Shown piece by piece: positions 1 to 9,477 of a stretch of 42,234 nucleotides of DNA (the first letter of the stretch is position 1; each line of letters opens with the position of its first letter). This stretch comes from Methylotenera sp. (GTDB lineage: Bacteria > Pseudomonadota > Gammaproteobacteria > Burkholderiales > Methylophilaceae). The position numbers were made by a program, and so were the translations under genes. The stretch lies in assembly GCA_030655015.1 (NCBI GenBank), contig JAURWJ010000032.1, forward strand, positions 1 through 42,234, read 5' to 3'. The notes below the pieces were generated by a model. That model saw only the letters and a program-made list of their open reading frames with translations, was not told where the DNA came from and did no database searches.

Positions 1-840
1 GGCGGCATTGATGGCTTGCTACATATTACTGATTTAGCATGGCGTCGTGTTAAGCACCCATCAGAAGTGCTTACAGTAGGTGAAGAAGTTGAAGCAAAAA
101 TCTTGAAATTCGATCAAGAGAAAAACCGCGTTTCATTAGGAATCAAACAATTAGGCGATGACCCATGGGTTGCATTAACTCGCCGTTACCCAGTAAGTAC
201 ACGCTTATTTGGTAAAGTGTCTAACTTGACTGACTACGGTGCGTTTGTTGAAATCGAGCCAGGTATCGAAGGTTTAGTGCATGTTTCAGAAATGGACTGG
301 ACAAACAAAAACATCCATCCAGGCAAAATCGCTCAATTAGGTGATGAAGTAGAAGTCATGATTCTTGAAATCGACGAAGCTCGTCGTCGTTTATCATTAG
401 GTATGAAACAGTGCCAAGCTAACCCTTGGGATGACTTCTCTGCAACTCACGCTAAAGGCGATAAAGTTTCAGGTCAAATCAAATCAATTACTGACTTCGG
501 CGTATTTATTGGCTTGCCAGGCGGCATTGACGGTTTAGTTCACTTATCAGATTTGTCATGGTCACAAACTGGTGAAGAAGCCATCCGCAACTTCAAAAAA
601 GGTGACGAGCTGCAAGCAGTTATCTTAGCTATTGATGTTGAAAAAGAGCGTATTTCACTAGGCGTAAAACAATTGACTGCGGATCCATCAGGCGCATCTT
701 CTGAAGAAAAATCAGAAGCTAAACCTAAAGCTAAATCTGCTAAAACAAAAGAAACTGCACAAGTTCCAGATGACGGCGCAGCTGCCGGTACGACCAATCT
801 TGGCGCTTTGTTAAAAGCTAAATTAGACAGTAAAAAATAA
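1..840 (+). CDS. rpsA: 30S ribosomal protein S1 (3' part, 5' end outside window)
   Basis: Ribosomal protein S1 binds mRNA on the 30S subunit and helps initiation on weak ribosome-binding sites. The frame is open from base 1, so the start lies upstream. The visible 279 residues hold the end of one S1 (OB-fold) repeat, recognisable from [17 protein letters not shown], then two full repeats with the family signatures [20 protein letters not shown] and [20 protein letters not shown]. By alignment from memory with E. coli S1 these are repeats 3 (end), 4 and 5. After [11 protein letters not shown] the protein passes straight into a Lys/Ala/Glu-rich tail ending [14 protein letters not shown], so the sixth repeat of E. 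coli S1 is missing. ihfB follows 37 bp downstream, the usual proteobacterial order. Confidence 0.97.
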   Translation, partial: GGIDGLLHITDLAWRRVKHPSEVLTVGEEVEAKILKFDQEKNRVSLGIKQLGDDPWVALTRRYPVSTRLFGKVSNLTDYGAFVEIEPGIEGLVHVSEMDWTNKNIHPGKIAQLGDEVEVMILEIDEARRRLSLGMKQCQANPWDDFSATHAKGDKVSGQIKSITDFGVFIGLPGGIDGLVHLSDLSWSQTGEEAIRNFKKGDELQAVILAIDVEKERISLGVKQLTADPSGASSEEKSEAKPKAKSAKTKETAQVPDDGAAAGTTNLGALLKAKLDSKK

Positions 841-877
841 TAGCTAATAATTAGTACCCAAGAAAAGGCAAATTAGC

Positions 878-1159
878 ATGACAAAATCTGAGCTAATCAC
901 ACTACTTGCGGAGCGTTTTCCGCAATTAGTGATAAAAGATGCAGAGCTTTCAGTCAAGGCAATTCTAGACGCGATGTCTGATAACCTTGCTACTGGTGAA
1001 CGCATTGAGATACGTGGCTTTGGAAGCTTTAGCTTGAACTACCGCCCGCCACGCTTAGGTCGCAACCCTAAAACTGGCAGTAAAGTACAGGTACCAGAAA
1101 AACATGTACCTCACTTTAAGGCAGGGAAGGAACTGCGCGAACGCGTTGATTTAAGCTAA
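878..1159 (+). CDS. ihfB: Integration host factor subunit beta
   Basis: This is the beta subunit of the IHF heterodimer, a nucleoid protein that bends DNA and assists sigma-54 promoters, site-specific recombination and replication. The 93-residue protein has the usual length. It starts MTKSELI and carries the DNA-binding beta-arm region [20 protein letters not shown] followed by GRNPKTG. It sits directly after rpsA and is closed by a strong terminator. IHF commonly helps GlrR-type sigma-54 activators, which is relevant to the sigma-54 promoter found near 18,150; no IHF site was located there. Confidence 0.97.
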   Translation: MTKSELITLLAERFPQLVIKDAELSVKAILDAMSDNLATGERIEIRGFGSFSLNYRPPRLGRNPKTGSKVQVPEKHVPHFKAGKELRERVDLS

Positions 1160-1181
1160 TAATTGCTTTTAAGTTCTAGTT

Positions 1182-1212
1182 AAAACGGCAGCCCACAAGC
1201 TGCCGTTTTTTT
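1182..1212 (+). terminator. Rho-independent terminator after ihfB
   Basis: An 11-bp stem (arm AAAACGGCAGC at 1182-1192, partner GCTGCCGTTTT at 1199-1209) with loop CCACAA runs into a T tract. It ends the rpsA-ihfB transcript. Confidence 0.9.
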
Positions 1213-1229
1213 ATGCCTTAAGACAACCA

Positions 1230-1365
1230 TGTCCACGAAATACACTAAAAATACGAAAATAAAACCCATAAATGACCATATTACATGACCAATTAGATTA
1301 TTTAGGTGAAATCATAAATCATTGATGAGTGAATTTGTTCGTGCTTTTTGTGTATTTCGTGGACA
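1230..1365. repeat. Long imperfect inverted repeat (MITE-like) between ihfB and lapB
   Basis: The left arm at 1230-1257 (starts TGTCCACGAAATACAC) and the right arm at 1338-1365 (ends GTGTATTTCGTGGACA) are inverted copies matching at 25 of 28 positions. They enclose about 80 bp of AT-rich DNA with no ORF. A related single arm lies at 36255-36283. The structure resembles a small non-autonomous palindromic element. No target-site duplication was recognised. Confidence 0.75.
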
Positions 1366-1441
1366 AATATTTTTAGCTAGATTATCCCAAACACAAATAA
1401 GGTAAAATGTCGCTATATAACGTTATAAAAAGTGACACAAC

Positions 1442-2614
1442 ATGGAATTCGAGTTTTGGTGGCTACTGGCATTACCTCTATTTTTCAGCTTGGGCTGGTT
1501 GGCTGCTCGTGTTGACCTTAAACAGCTACTTGCTGAATCAACAGCACTGCCTGCTGCTTACTTCAAAGGCCTGAATTTCTTAATTACCAATCAACACGAT
1601 AAAGCCATTGAGGCTTTTACAGAAGCTGTTCAAGCCAATACAGACTCACTCGAACTGCATTTTGCAGTAGGTAGCTTATTCAGAAAACGTGGCGAAGTGG
1701 ATCGCGCGATTCACTTACACTTAAATTTACTTTCAAAAAAAGAACTTGAGCCTCAGCAAAAACTGGCGGTCACCGCCGAGCTTGCGCAAGATTACTTAAA
1801 AGCAGGTCTGCTAGACCGCGCCGAAGAGCTGTTTGAATCGCTCAACGATGAACGATATCGTCAACCTGCGTTACGCGCCCTACTTGAAATTTATGTGCGC
1901 GAGCGCGAATGGGAACGTGCGATTAAAGCAGCAACTGAGTTAGAGCGCCTTTCCGGCGTGCCTTTTCGCGTAGAAATTTCACACTATTATTGTGAAATGG
2001 CGGTTAAATCCAAGCTTGAAAATGACACGCACACCGCTAGGTTTGAATTAGACCTTGCGCTCAATGCCAATAAAAACTGCGTACGCGCCAATGTCTTGCT
2101 GGGAGATTTAGAGGCTGAGGCTGGTGATCATAAAGCAGCTATTTCCACTTGGAAGCGCATAGAATTTCAAAAACCTGAGTATCTAGGTTTAATCGCGCCA
2201 AAATTACTTGCGAGCTATCGCGCCCTAAATCAAACAGCTGAGGGCTTAAGTTTGCTAAAAACATACTTGAAAACCTACCAGCTTAGCGCATTAGTCAACG
2301 TGTTATATGAGGCAACCTTAGCTGAAGAAGGTGCCGCAAGTGCCGCAACGCTGGCGCGTAATGAGCTTATTAAAATGCCAAGTTTAAATACCTTAGACCA
2401 GCTATTACAAGCCCGTGCAATTGTAGAAGCCAGCCAACCACAAAATGCAAACATCCAGGATACACAACTGATGCAGCAAGCAGTCCGCCATGCTATAGGT
2501 AACAAAACAGCCTATTATTGTGAACAATGCGGCTTTAAAGCTAAATATCATCACTGGCAATGCCCCGCTTGCAATGCATGGGAAGCCCTACCCGCTGAAC
2601 CCACCACTGTTTAA
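1442..2614 (+). CDS. lapB: LapB, lipopolysaccharide assembly TPR protein
   Basis: LapB (YciM) is an inner-membrane protein that, in E. coli, controls LPS synthesis by presenting LpxC to the FtsH protease. The 390 residues show the expected layout: one N-terminal membrane helix (about residues 5-22, WWLLALPLFFSLGWLAARVD), a series of TPR helices (for example YFKGLNFLITNQHDKAIEAF), and a C-terminal rubredoxin-like zinc domain with two CxxC knuckles (YYCEQCGFK and WQCPACNAW). Normally a small lapA gene precedes it after ihfB; here that place holds only the inverted-repeat element. pyrF follows 23 bp downstream, so the two are probably cotranscribed. Confidence 0.95.
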   Translation: MEFEFWWLLALPLFFSLGWLAARVDLKQLLAESTALPAAYFKGLNFLITNQHDKAIEAFTEAVQANTDSLELHFAVGSLFRKRGEVDRAIHLHLNLLSKKELEPQQKLAVTAELAQDYLKAGLLDRAEELFESLNDERYRQPALRALLEIYVREREWERAIKAATELERLSGVPFRVEISHYYCEMAVKSKLENDTHTARFELDLALNANKNCVRANVLLGDLEAEAGDHKAAISTWKRIEFQKPEYLGLIAPKLLASYRALNQTAEGLSLLKTYLKTYQLSALVNVLYEATLAEEGAASAATLARNELIKMPSLNTLDQLLQARAIVEASQPQNANIQDTQLMQQAVRHAIGNKTAYYCEQCGFKAKYHHWQCPACNAWEALPAEPTTV

Positions 2615-2637
2615 TCAAACATAATGACTTAATCACA

Positions 2638-3402
2638 ATGACTACCCAATCAAATACAAACCCGACACTTGCGTCAAAAATTTATACCTCAAAAATCCAT
2701 GACCCAAAAATAATTGTCGCGCTAGATTATGCAGATGCCGCAAGCGCAATAAAATTAGTTGAGCAACTAGATCCGGCGCTATGTCGATTAAAAGTGGGTA
2801 AAGAGCTATTCACTGCTGCTGGGCCACAGTTTGTGGAGGCATTAACAGACTCAAACTTTGGAGTATTTTTAGACTTAAAGTTCCATGATATTCCAAACAC
2901 GGTAGCAAAAGCCTGTACAGCTGCTAGCAATTTAGGTATTTGGATGCTCAATGTCCACGCTAGCGGGGGCCTAGAAATGATGCAAGCCGCGAAACAAGCC
3001 GTGGATAATAGTACGAACAAACCACTCTTAATTGCTGTCACCGTGCTTACCAGCATGACCCAACAAACCCTAAGCCAAATTGGCATTCAAACTGATTTAG
3101 CAAGCCATGTACTCAAGCTCGCCTCATTGACTCAGCAAGCAGGACTTGATGGCGTTGTATGCTCGGCACTTGAAGCCAAAATGTTGAGAGGAAACTTAGG
3201 TCATGAGTTTTGTTTAGTCACTCCTGGCATCCGTCCTGCCAACGCCAGCCAAGATGATCAATCACGCATTGTCACCCCTGCCAAGGCCTTGGCGCTAGGC
3301 GCAAGCTATCTAGTTATAGGTAGGCAAATAACACAAGCTTCAAAACCACATAAAGCAAAAGAGGCACTTTATGCTGAATGTGCGCTGGCAACCTTAACCT
3401 GA
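2638..3402 (+). CDS. pyrF: Orotidine 5'-phosphate decarboxylase
   Basis: This enzyme converts OMP to UMP in the last step of de novo pyrimidine synthesis. The TIM-barrel active-site signature FLDLKFHDIPNTVAKA, with its Asp-Lys-Asp charge network, is intact. The C-terminal phosphate-binding region TPGIRP...YLVIGRQIT is also present. At 254 residues it is slightly longer than typical (about 230-245) because of a Ser/Thr-rich N-terminal extension of some 20 residues before DPKIIVALDYADA. A later start is possible, but no better ribosome site was seen. It is likely cotranscribed with lapB. Confidence 0.95.
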   Translation: MTTQSNTNPTLASKIYTSKIHDPKIIVALDYADAASAIKLVEQLDPALCRLKVGKELFTAAGPQFVEALTDSNFGVFLDLKFHDIPNTVAKACTAASNLGIWMLNVHASGGLEMMQAAKQAVDNSTNKPLLIAVTVLTSMTQQTLSQIGIQTDLASHVLKLASLTQQAGLDGVVCSALEAKMLRGNLGHEFCLVTPGIRPANASQDDQSRIVTPAKALALGASYLVIGRQITQASKPHKAKEALYAECALATLT

Positions 3403-3507
3403 ATCTAATTACGGCTATTTGTTTATTTAAGCTATGATGCTACGCAATTGTTTGAAATATCAAGCAATTAATTTATTGATCGTTAGTTAAATTTACGGAG
3501 AATCAAA

Positions 3508-3972
3508 ATGAAGAAGATGTTGTTCGCATTACTTGCTTTTTTGAGCTTGAGTTTTACTGCAATGGCTGGCGTTAACCTTAATACCGCAACCCAAACTGAA
3601 CTAGAAAGTTTAAACGGTATTGGTCCAGTAAAAGCGCAGGCGATTATTGATTACCGCAAAAAGAATGGCGGCTTTAAATCCGTTGATGATCTTGGAAAAG
3701 TAGATGGCATTGGTGCCGCCACTTTAGCAAACGTGCGTAAAGACGTTTCTATCACTAGTAAAACTACAGCAGTAGAAGCCGTTGAGAAAAAAACAACTAA
3801 AGAAATTAAACCTGTCACAACAAATAAAGACGTTACTGACAAAACAGCTAAAGAGATTAAATCTACAAAAACAAACAAAGTAGTCACTGACAGGCCAGCT
3901 AAAGAACCAAAAATCGTTAACCTAGAGAAAGCAACAACCGGTAAACCTCTAGTGAAAACAGTCACTAAGTAA
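3508..3972 (+). CDS. ComEA-like helix-hairpin-helix DNA-binding protein
   Basis: This is a secreted or periplasmic DNA-binding protein of the ComEA family, used for DNA uptake in competent bacteria. A signal peptide spans residues 1-20 ([20 protein letters not shown]). Residues 21-80 form the HhH module, with [20 protein letters not shown] and a second hairpin [12 protein letters not shown]. The remaining 70 residues form a Lys/Thr-rich tail with an imperfect repeat ([40 protein letters not shown]). Many betaproteobacterial ComEA proteins stop soon after the HhH, so the basic tail is an addition. A ribosome site (ACGGAGA) lies just upstream of the start. Confidence 0.85.
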   Translation: MKKMLFALLAFLSLSFTAMAGVNLNTATQTELESLNGIGPVKAQAIIDYRKKNGGFKSVDDLGKVDGIGAATLANVRKDVSITSKTTAVEAVEKKTTKEIKPVTTNKDVTDKTAKEIKSTKTNKVVTDRPAKEPKIVNLEKATTGKPLVKTVTK

Positions 3973-4025
3973 CTTTAGCTTCTAGATAAATTTACCAACC
4001 TATTGATTTAAAACCCCGGCACCTG

Positions 4026-4080
4026 AACTGCACCTTAATCAGTTGAACGCAATGTCTAACTGATTAAGGTGCAGTTTTCA
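4026..4080 (+). terminator. Hairpin terminator between comEA and metG
   Basis: There is a perfect 19-bp inverted repeat (AACTGCACCTTAATCAGTT at 4026-4044 and its complement at 4058-4076) with a 13-nt loop, followed by TTTT. It lies between two convergent genes. The T run favours the comEA direction. Confidence 0.75.
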
Positions 4081-4135
4081 TGTCTAATGACTCAAGCGCT
4101 TTAAGCTAATAATTTCTCAAATCCAAGTAGTCACG

Positions 4136-6229
4136 CTACTTCACACGCATACCCAATTGCGCGCCAGCATCAGGGCTTAAGATAAACGGACCGCCTCGCT
4201 CGTCGCTCGCGGCAAGTACCATACCATCACTCATACCGAATTTCATTTTACGTGGCGCTAAATTTGCCACCATCACGGTTAGGCGACCAACTAGGGTGGC
4301 GGGATCATAAGCAGACTTAATGCCTGCGAACACCTGACGGGGCTTTTCTTCACCAATATCCAAGGTGAGTTTAAGTAACTTTTCTGCACCTTCCACATGT
4401 TCGGCATTGACGATTTTAGCAATACGCAAATCTACCTTTGTAAAATCATCAATGCTGATGTACTCAACTTCAGCGGCTTCTGCATTCGCTTCGTTCTGCT
4501 GATGCGCAGCATGACGTTGCTCAGAGTGTGGCTGCGGTGCAGGTGTTGCCTGCAAATTTTCTTTGTTGGCTTCAGTCATTGCCTCAATCAACTTTGCATC
4601 AACGCGTGTAATAAGGTGCTCATAAGCATTAATCTGATGACCTTGTGCTAATGATGTAGTGACACTTTGCCACGTCAGTGGGGCAATATTAAGAAATAAC
4701 TCAATCTCCCCCGCTAACTTTGGTAGCACCGGCTTCAAATATAAGGTCAGCAAACGGAACATTTCCAGAGCGTCAGAACAAACGCGCTGTAATTCAGCAT
4801 CCCGCCCTTCCTGCTTTGCCATCACCCAAGGAGCAGCTTCAGCAACAAAGCCATTAGCTTGGTCAGCTAAAGACATAATTTCCCTAAGCGCCTTGCCATA
4901 ATCACGGTTATCATAAGCCTCAGCGACTCTAACGGCAGCTAACTCCATCTCTACAATCACCGTATTAACTTGCGAAGTTTTTAGCTTTCCATCAAAACGC
5001 TTATTGATAAAACCAGCAGTTCTACTCGCAATATTGATATATTTACCTACTAAATCACTATTAACGCGCGCAACAAAGTCTTCAAGGTTAAGATCAATAT
5101 CTTCCATCGTACTATTTAATTTAGCTGCATAGTAATAGCGCAGATACTCAGGGTTTTTAATGTGGTCTAGGTAGCTACGTGCGGTAATAAACGTGCCGCG
5201 CGATTTGCTCATTTTTTCACCGTTCACGGTCAAAAAACCGTGCGCAAAAATTTGCGTAGGTTTACGGTGACCTGAAAACTCAAGCGTTGCAGGCCAAAAC
5301 AAAGCATGAAAATAAAGAATATCTTTGCCAATAAAGTGATAAAGCTCGGTCTTACTCTCTTTCGCCCAGTACTCGTCAAAATCCAACCCCTTGGTTTGGC
5401 AAAGATTTTTGAAACTAGCCATGTAGCCGATAGGGGCATCTAGCCATACATAAAAATACTTACCTGGTGCATCGGGGATTTCAAAACCAAAATATGGCGC
5501 ATCGCGTGAAATATCCCAGTCATTCAAACCATTTTCAAACCATTCACCCATCTTGTTGGCCGCTTCGCCTTGCAGCGTAGGCTTATCTGAATTAGCCCCG
5601 CTACGCGTCCAATCTTTTAAAAATTGTTCACATTCAGAGAGCTTGAAGAAGTAATGTTCAGTCTCTTTGCGAACTGGTGCGGCACCAGAAACTGCTGAAT
5701 AGGCATTAATCAACTCGGTAGGGTTGTAAGTTGCGCCACAAACTTCACAAGAATCACCATACTGGTCTTTTGCGTGACATTTTGGACATTCACCTTTAAT
5801 AAAACGGTCCGGCAAGAACATGTTTTTAACCGGGTCATAGAACTGTTCTATCGTTTTAGTGGCGATTTTGCCCGCAGCTTTGAGCTTTTTATAAATATCT
5901 TGAGAGAGCGCTTTATTTTCAGGCGCATTGGTTGAATAGTAATTATCGAAATTAACCAGAAATTCACTAAAATCGGCAAAGTGTTCTTTGTGCACAGCCT
6001 CAATCAAAGCTTCTGGCGTAACACCCTCTTTCTCGGCACGCAGCATGATCGGTGTGCCATGTGTATCATCCGCACATACGTAATGTACGGTGTTACCCTG
6101 CATTTTTTGAAAACGTACCCAAATATCGGTTTGAATATATTCAACCAAATGCCCAAGATGAATACTGCCGTTAGCGTAAGGGAGTGCAGAAGTAACAAGA
6201 ATTTTGCGAGGAGTTTTTGCAGTTGCCAT
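4136..6229 (-). CDS. metG: Methionyl-tRNA synthetase
   Basis: This class I aminoacyl-tRNA synthetase charges tRNA-Met. The 697-residue protein is the long form. It has the HLGH nucleotide-binding signature at residues 24-27, a zinc knuckle region [18 protein letters not shown], and the KMSKS loop ([11 protein letters not shown]). An anticodon-binding helical domain follows. A linker rich in Ala/Glu/Gln leads to a C-terminal EMAP/Trbp111 tRNA-binding domain ([20 protein letters not shown] ... [17 protein letters not shown]). It stands alone, divergent from apbC, as is common in proteobacteria. Confidence 0.98.
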   Translation of the reverse strand: MATAKTPRKILVTSALPYANGSIHLGHLVEYIQTDIWVRFQKMQGNTVHYVCADDTHGTPIMLRAEKEGVTPEALIEAVHKEHFADFSEFLVNFDNYYSTNAPENKALSQDIYKKLKAAGKIATKTIEQFYDPVKNMFLPDRFIKGECPKCHAKDQYGDSCEVCGATYNPTELINAYSAVSGAAPVRKETEHYFFKLSECEQFLKDWTRSGANSDKPTLQGEAANKMGEWFENGLNDWDISRDAPYFGFEIPDAPGKYFYVWLDAPIGYMASFKNLCQTKGLDFDEYWAKESKTELYHFIGKDILYFHALFWPATLEFSGHRKPTQIFAHGFLTVNGEKMSKSRGTFITARSYLDHIKNPEYLRYYYAAKLNSTMEDIDLNLEDFVARVNSDLVGKYINIASRTAGFINKRFDGKLKTSQVNTVIVEMELAAVRVAEAYDNRDYGKALREIMSLADQANGFVAEAAPWVMAKQEGRDAELQRVCSDALEMFRLLTLYLKPVLPKLAGEIELFLNIAPLTWQSVTTSLAQGHQINAYEHLITRVDAKLIEAMTEANKENLQATPAPQPHSEQRHAAHQQNEANAEAAEVEYISIDDFTKVDLRIAKIVNAEHVEGAEKLLKLTLDIGEEKPRQVFAGIKSAYDPATLVGRLTVMVANLAPRKMKFGMSDGMVLAASDERGGPFILSPDAGAQLGMRVK

Positions 6230-6443
6230 GAGATAAATGGATCGATTGAGCTAAAACGCTATTCTAACAAATGACGCATGGTTCACACAGCTTTGATTGG
6301 TAATTTTGCATCCATAGCTACGTTAAACAACCATTTTTTAGGCAAAATACACCAGCAATAATAACAATCAGTTAAAATACCTTATCTTTTTACTCAAGTT
6401 ATTCAGCTTACTATTCAACTAACGTATAAATCAGGAATAAACC

Positions 6444-7532
6444 ATGGCAATGACAGAATTACTCATTCAAAGTACCCTAAAACTATGCATAGACCCCAAC
6501 ACGGGCAAAGACTTTATTAGTAGCAAGTCCGCAAGAAATATTAAGATTGATGGCAACGATGTCTGTTTGGACATTGTACTTGGCTACCCTGCAAAATCAA
6601 TCATGGCGGACATACAAGCATTAGTGGCTAACGCACTCACAACGCTGCCTGGCATTGGTCGAGTAACCGTAAATGTAAGCAGTAAGATTGTTGCTCATAA
6701 AGCGCAACAAGGTGTAACTTTACTACCAAACATTAAAAATATCATTGCTGTGGCTTCAGGTAAAGGCGGTGTAGGTAAATCAACCACCTCTGTCAACTTA
6801 GCCCTTGCGCTTGCAGCAGAAGGTGCGACTGTTGGTCTGCTGGATGCTGATATTTACGGCCCTAGCCAACCGCAAATGCTAGGCATTAGCGGTCGCCCGG
6901 AAAGTATTGATGGTAAAAGCATGGAGCCAATGCAGGCGCATGGCATACAAGCAATGTCGATTGGGTTCTTAATCGATAACGATACGCCCATGGTGTGGCG
7001 TGGACCAATGGTTACTGGCGCTTTAGAGCAGTTATTACGCGAAACAAAATGGAGCGATTTAGACTACTTGATTATTGACTTACCACCAGGCACAGGTGAC
7101 ATTCAACTGACACTTGCACAAAAAATTCCTGTCACTGGCGCGATTATTGTGACTACACCACAGGACGTCGCTCTACTGGATGCGCGTAAGGGATTGAAAA
7201 TGTTTGAGAAAGTAAATATTCCGATCCTAGGCATTGTTGAAAATATGAGTACGCATATTTGTAGCAATTGTGGTCATGAAGAGCATATTTTTGGCGCGGG
7301 CGGTGGCGAACTGATGGCGAAAGACTATCACGTAGATTTACTCGGCTCACTACCACTGGATATCGGCATTCGCATACAAGCGGATAGTGGAAAACCTACT
7401 GTAATAGCCGACCCTGACTCAAAAATAGCCAAAATTTATAAGGAAATCGCGCGTAAAGCCGCCATTAAAATTGCTAATGCCAGCTTGGATCACAGCACAA
7501 AATTTCCAAACATCGTTATTCAAAACACGTAA
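6444..7532 (+). CDS. apbC: Iron-sulfur cluster carrier protein ApbC/Mrp
   Basis: This is a cytosolic P-loop NTPase of the Mrp/NBP35 family that carries and delivers Fe-S clusters. The N-terminal 90 residues form a DUF59/MIP18-like domain. The deviant Walker A motif GKGGVGKST is at residues 106-114, followed by LLDADIYGPSQP. The cluster-bridging CxxC is in THICSNCGHEEHIFG. At 362 residues the length fits the family. The divergent metG/mrp arrangement seen here is common in Gram-negative bacteria. Confidence 0.95.
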   Translation: MAMTELLIQSTLKLCIDPNTGKDFISSKSARNIKIDGNDVCLDIVLGYPAKSIMADIQALVANALTTLPGIGRVTVNVSSKIVAHKAQQGVTLLPNIKNIIAVASGKGGVGKSTTSVNLALALAAEGATVGLLDADIYGPSQPQMLGISGRPESIDGKSMEPMQAHGIQAMSIGFLIDNDTPMVWRGPMVTGALEQLLRETKWSDLDYLIIDLPPGTGDIQLTLAQKIPVTGAIIVTTPQDVALLDARKGLKMFEKVNIPILGIVENMSTHICSNCGHEEHIFGAGGGELMAKDYHVDLLGSLPLDIGIRIQADSGKPTVIADPDSKIAKIYKEIARKAAIKIANASLDHSTKFPNIVIQNT

Positions 7533-7628
7533 ACGTTCGCTAAAAATCTAAAATGCGTAGGTTAGCAGCCTCGCGTTTGCATGATCACGCCCTATAAATT
7601 TAGTTGACGACGGCTATTTGTAAACCTC

Positions 7629-7713
7629 GTCACGCCGATAAAATCGGAATCCAGCGCCTTATAACAATGTCACTGTAAAAAGCTTCTGGATTCCGTATCA
7701 AGTACGGAGTGAC
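7629..7713. repeat. Palindromic dispersed repeat (GTCAC...GGAATCCAG type)
   Basis: The left arm at 7629-7654 (begins GTCACGCCG, ends CGGAATCCAG) is mirrored by the right arm at 7686-7713 (begins CTGGATTCCG, ends CGGAGTGAC). The same word family flanks the GIY-YIG gene near 21,000. The element lies between the convergent apbC and pgl genes and contains no ORF. Confidence 0.7.
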
Positions 7714-7767
7714 CAAATAGGCGGTGTGACTTAAATTAATGAAAATTCAAGTTAAGCGCGCCTTGAC

Positions 7768-8451
7768 TTAAACCGCTACACCAAAACAATAAACATCTAC
7801 CCCACAACTTGGTGCGATTAAAGTGGCCGGTATCGCCGTGCCGCTGCGCCAATGATCCACAGCCTCTTGCTTACCCGCACCCGACACGATAAAAATCACC
7901 TCTCGCGTATTATTAAGGCGATTTTGGCTAATGGTAATGCGATCGGCTGGCGGTTTTGGGGCATTAAATACAGGCACGGCATCTGCACTGTTATCCACCT
8001 CATGATTTGGGAACAGGCTAGCCGTGTGCCCATCCTCGCCTAAGCCTAATAACACCATGTCAAAAGTAGGTGCAACATGCAATGTTTCCGCATAGGCTTT
8101 TGCACCAGCTACACTACCTAACTCAGCAGGAATGTCATGAACCTGGCTTGCAGGGATATTGACATAACGCAACCAAACCTGCTCAGCCATTAAACTATTG
8201 CGGTCTTCATGATCTATAGGCAAACAACGTTCATCGCCGTGATAAATATGCCATTTAGACCAATCTGTGTCTAAGTCACGCAATAATCGGTAAACCGTGC
8301 GTGGCGTATTGCCGCCTGCCAGTACAATTGAAAACTGCCCACGTTGCTTAATGGCTTCATTTGCACTTTTTACAATGGCATCAAACACGCCATGCCTTAA
8401 ACATTCAATACTGTTGAAGTGTTTCCAGCGCGTATTTTCAGGTTGCATCAT
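7768..8451 (-). CDS. pgl: 6-phosphogluconolactonase
   Basis: This enzyme hydrolyses 6-phosphogluconolactone, the product of zwf, and so feeds the oxidative pentose phosphate or dissimilatory RuMP cycle. The 227-residue protein is of the DevB/NagB-like fold, with the family signatures FSIVLAGGNTPRTVYRLL, WHIYHGDERCLP and MVLLGLGEDGHTASLFPN. It is transcribed divergently from the dienelactone hydrolase and zwf genes, so the locus carries both first steps of the cyclic oxidation route. Two ATGs stand in tandem at the start (MMQPEN). Confidence 0.95.
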   Translation of the reverse strand: MMQPENTRWKHFNSIECLRHGVFDAIVKSANEAIKQRGQFSIVLAGGNTPRTVYRLLRDLDTDWSKWHIYHGDERCLPIDHEDRNSLMAEQVWLRYVNIPASQVHDIPAELGSVAGAKAYAETLHVAPTFDMVLLGLGEDGHTASLFPNHEVDNSADAVPVFNAPKPPADRITISQNRLNNTREVIFIVSGAGKQEAVDHWRSGTAIPATLIAPSCGVDVYCFGVAV

Positions 8452-8612
8452 TACTCATTCTCACATCAAAAAAAGTTAGGGCGAATTTGACACTAAATCG
8501 TGAAAATTGTCATGCTTTTTTATGACTTTCATTATTAAATTACTGTATGAAATCGTCGCCTTGCTTTATTATATAGGGCTATTAAAAATGCCCACTGACA
8601 GGACTATAATCA

Positions 8613-9404
8613 ATGCTAATTAAAGACAGTGAAGTTGTTGATCTTAATACCCCAACAGGTGAAATGCGTGCGCATATTTTCCGCCCTGCGGCTCCAGGAA
8701 AATACCCTGCAATCCTGATGTTTTCAGAAATTTTCCAAGTCACAGCACCTATTCGCCGCACGGCAGCAATGTTAGCTGGCCATGGCTTTATCGTCGCTTG
8801 CCCTGAAATTTATCATGAATTTGAACCGCTAGGTACGGTGCTAGCTTACGATGAAGTAGGCACGACGCGTGGCAATGAACTTAAAACCACCAAACCAGTT
8901 GACGCTTACGATAGCGACGCACGTGCTGTACTTGATTACCTGAAATCACGCAACGACTGCACTGGTCGTCTCGGCGTCATGGGTATATGTATTGGCGGGC
9001 ACCTTGCATTCCGTGCTGCTATGAATCCTGATGTACTGGCAACGACTTGCTTCTATGCCACAGACATTCACAAAAAAGGACTCGGACTAGGCAAAAACGA
9101 TAATTCACTAGAACGTGCTAACGAAATCAAAGGTGAATTACTGCACATCTGGGGGCGCCAAGATCCGCACGTACCACTAGAAGGCCGCAACCTGCTGAAA
9201 GCACGCTTGGAAGAAGTAGGCACGCGCTTCACATGGCACGAGTTCAATGGACAACATGCTTTTATGCGTGATGAAGGCCATCGCTATGACCCAGCACTTT
9301 CACGCTTAAGCTGGGACTTATTACTCGAGTTATTCAACCGCCGTTTAGGCTGGGGCGATCTTGATGAAGAAACAAGTATCGCATCTGCCGAGAGCCGACA
9401 CTAA
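8613..9404 (+). CDS. Dienelactone hydrolase family protein
   Basis: This is an alpha/beta hydrolase of the dienelactone hydrolase family. Its triad can be read as Cys126 in MGICIGGHLAF, Asp184 in WGRQDPHVP and His215 in NGQHAFMRD, the Cys-Asp-His arrangement of true DLH enzymes. There is no signal peptide. The 263 residues are slightly more than carboxymethylenebutenolidase (about 236). Its natural substrate cannot be told from the sequence. It sits 73 bp before zwf on the same strand, so a role linked to sugar-lactone or one-carbon metabolism is possible but unproven. Confidence 0.9.
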   Translation: MLIKDSEVVDLNTPTGEMRAHIFRPAAPGKYPAILMFSEIFQVTAPIRRTAAMLAGHGFIVACPEIYHEFEPLGTVLAYDEVGTTRGNELKTTKPVDAYDSDARAVLDYLKSRNDCTGRLGVMGICIGGHLAFRAAMNPDVLATTCFYATDIHKKGLGLGKNDNSLERANEIKGELLHIWGRQDPHVPLEGRNLLKARLEEVGTRFTWHEFNGQHAFMRDEGHRYDPALSRLSWDLLLELFNRRLGWGDLDEETSIASAESRH

Positions 9405-9477
9405 TTTACAACAGTTTAAACAATGTTTGTCGCGGCCAAAAGCACGCAAATAAACATTCAAATTTTAAGGTTTCAAA

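Noticed and set aside
2727-3086. Minus-strand ORF of 119 codons over pyrF
   Set aside because: It is the reverse-strand shadow of pyrF, whose active site is intact; composition is not protein-like.
5981-6274. Plus-strand ORF of 97 codons over the 5' end of metG
   Set aside because: It is antisense to well-conserved metG codons, with no family pattern and no ribosome site.
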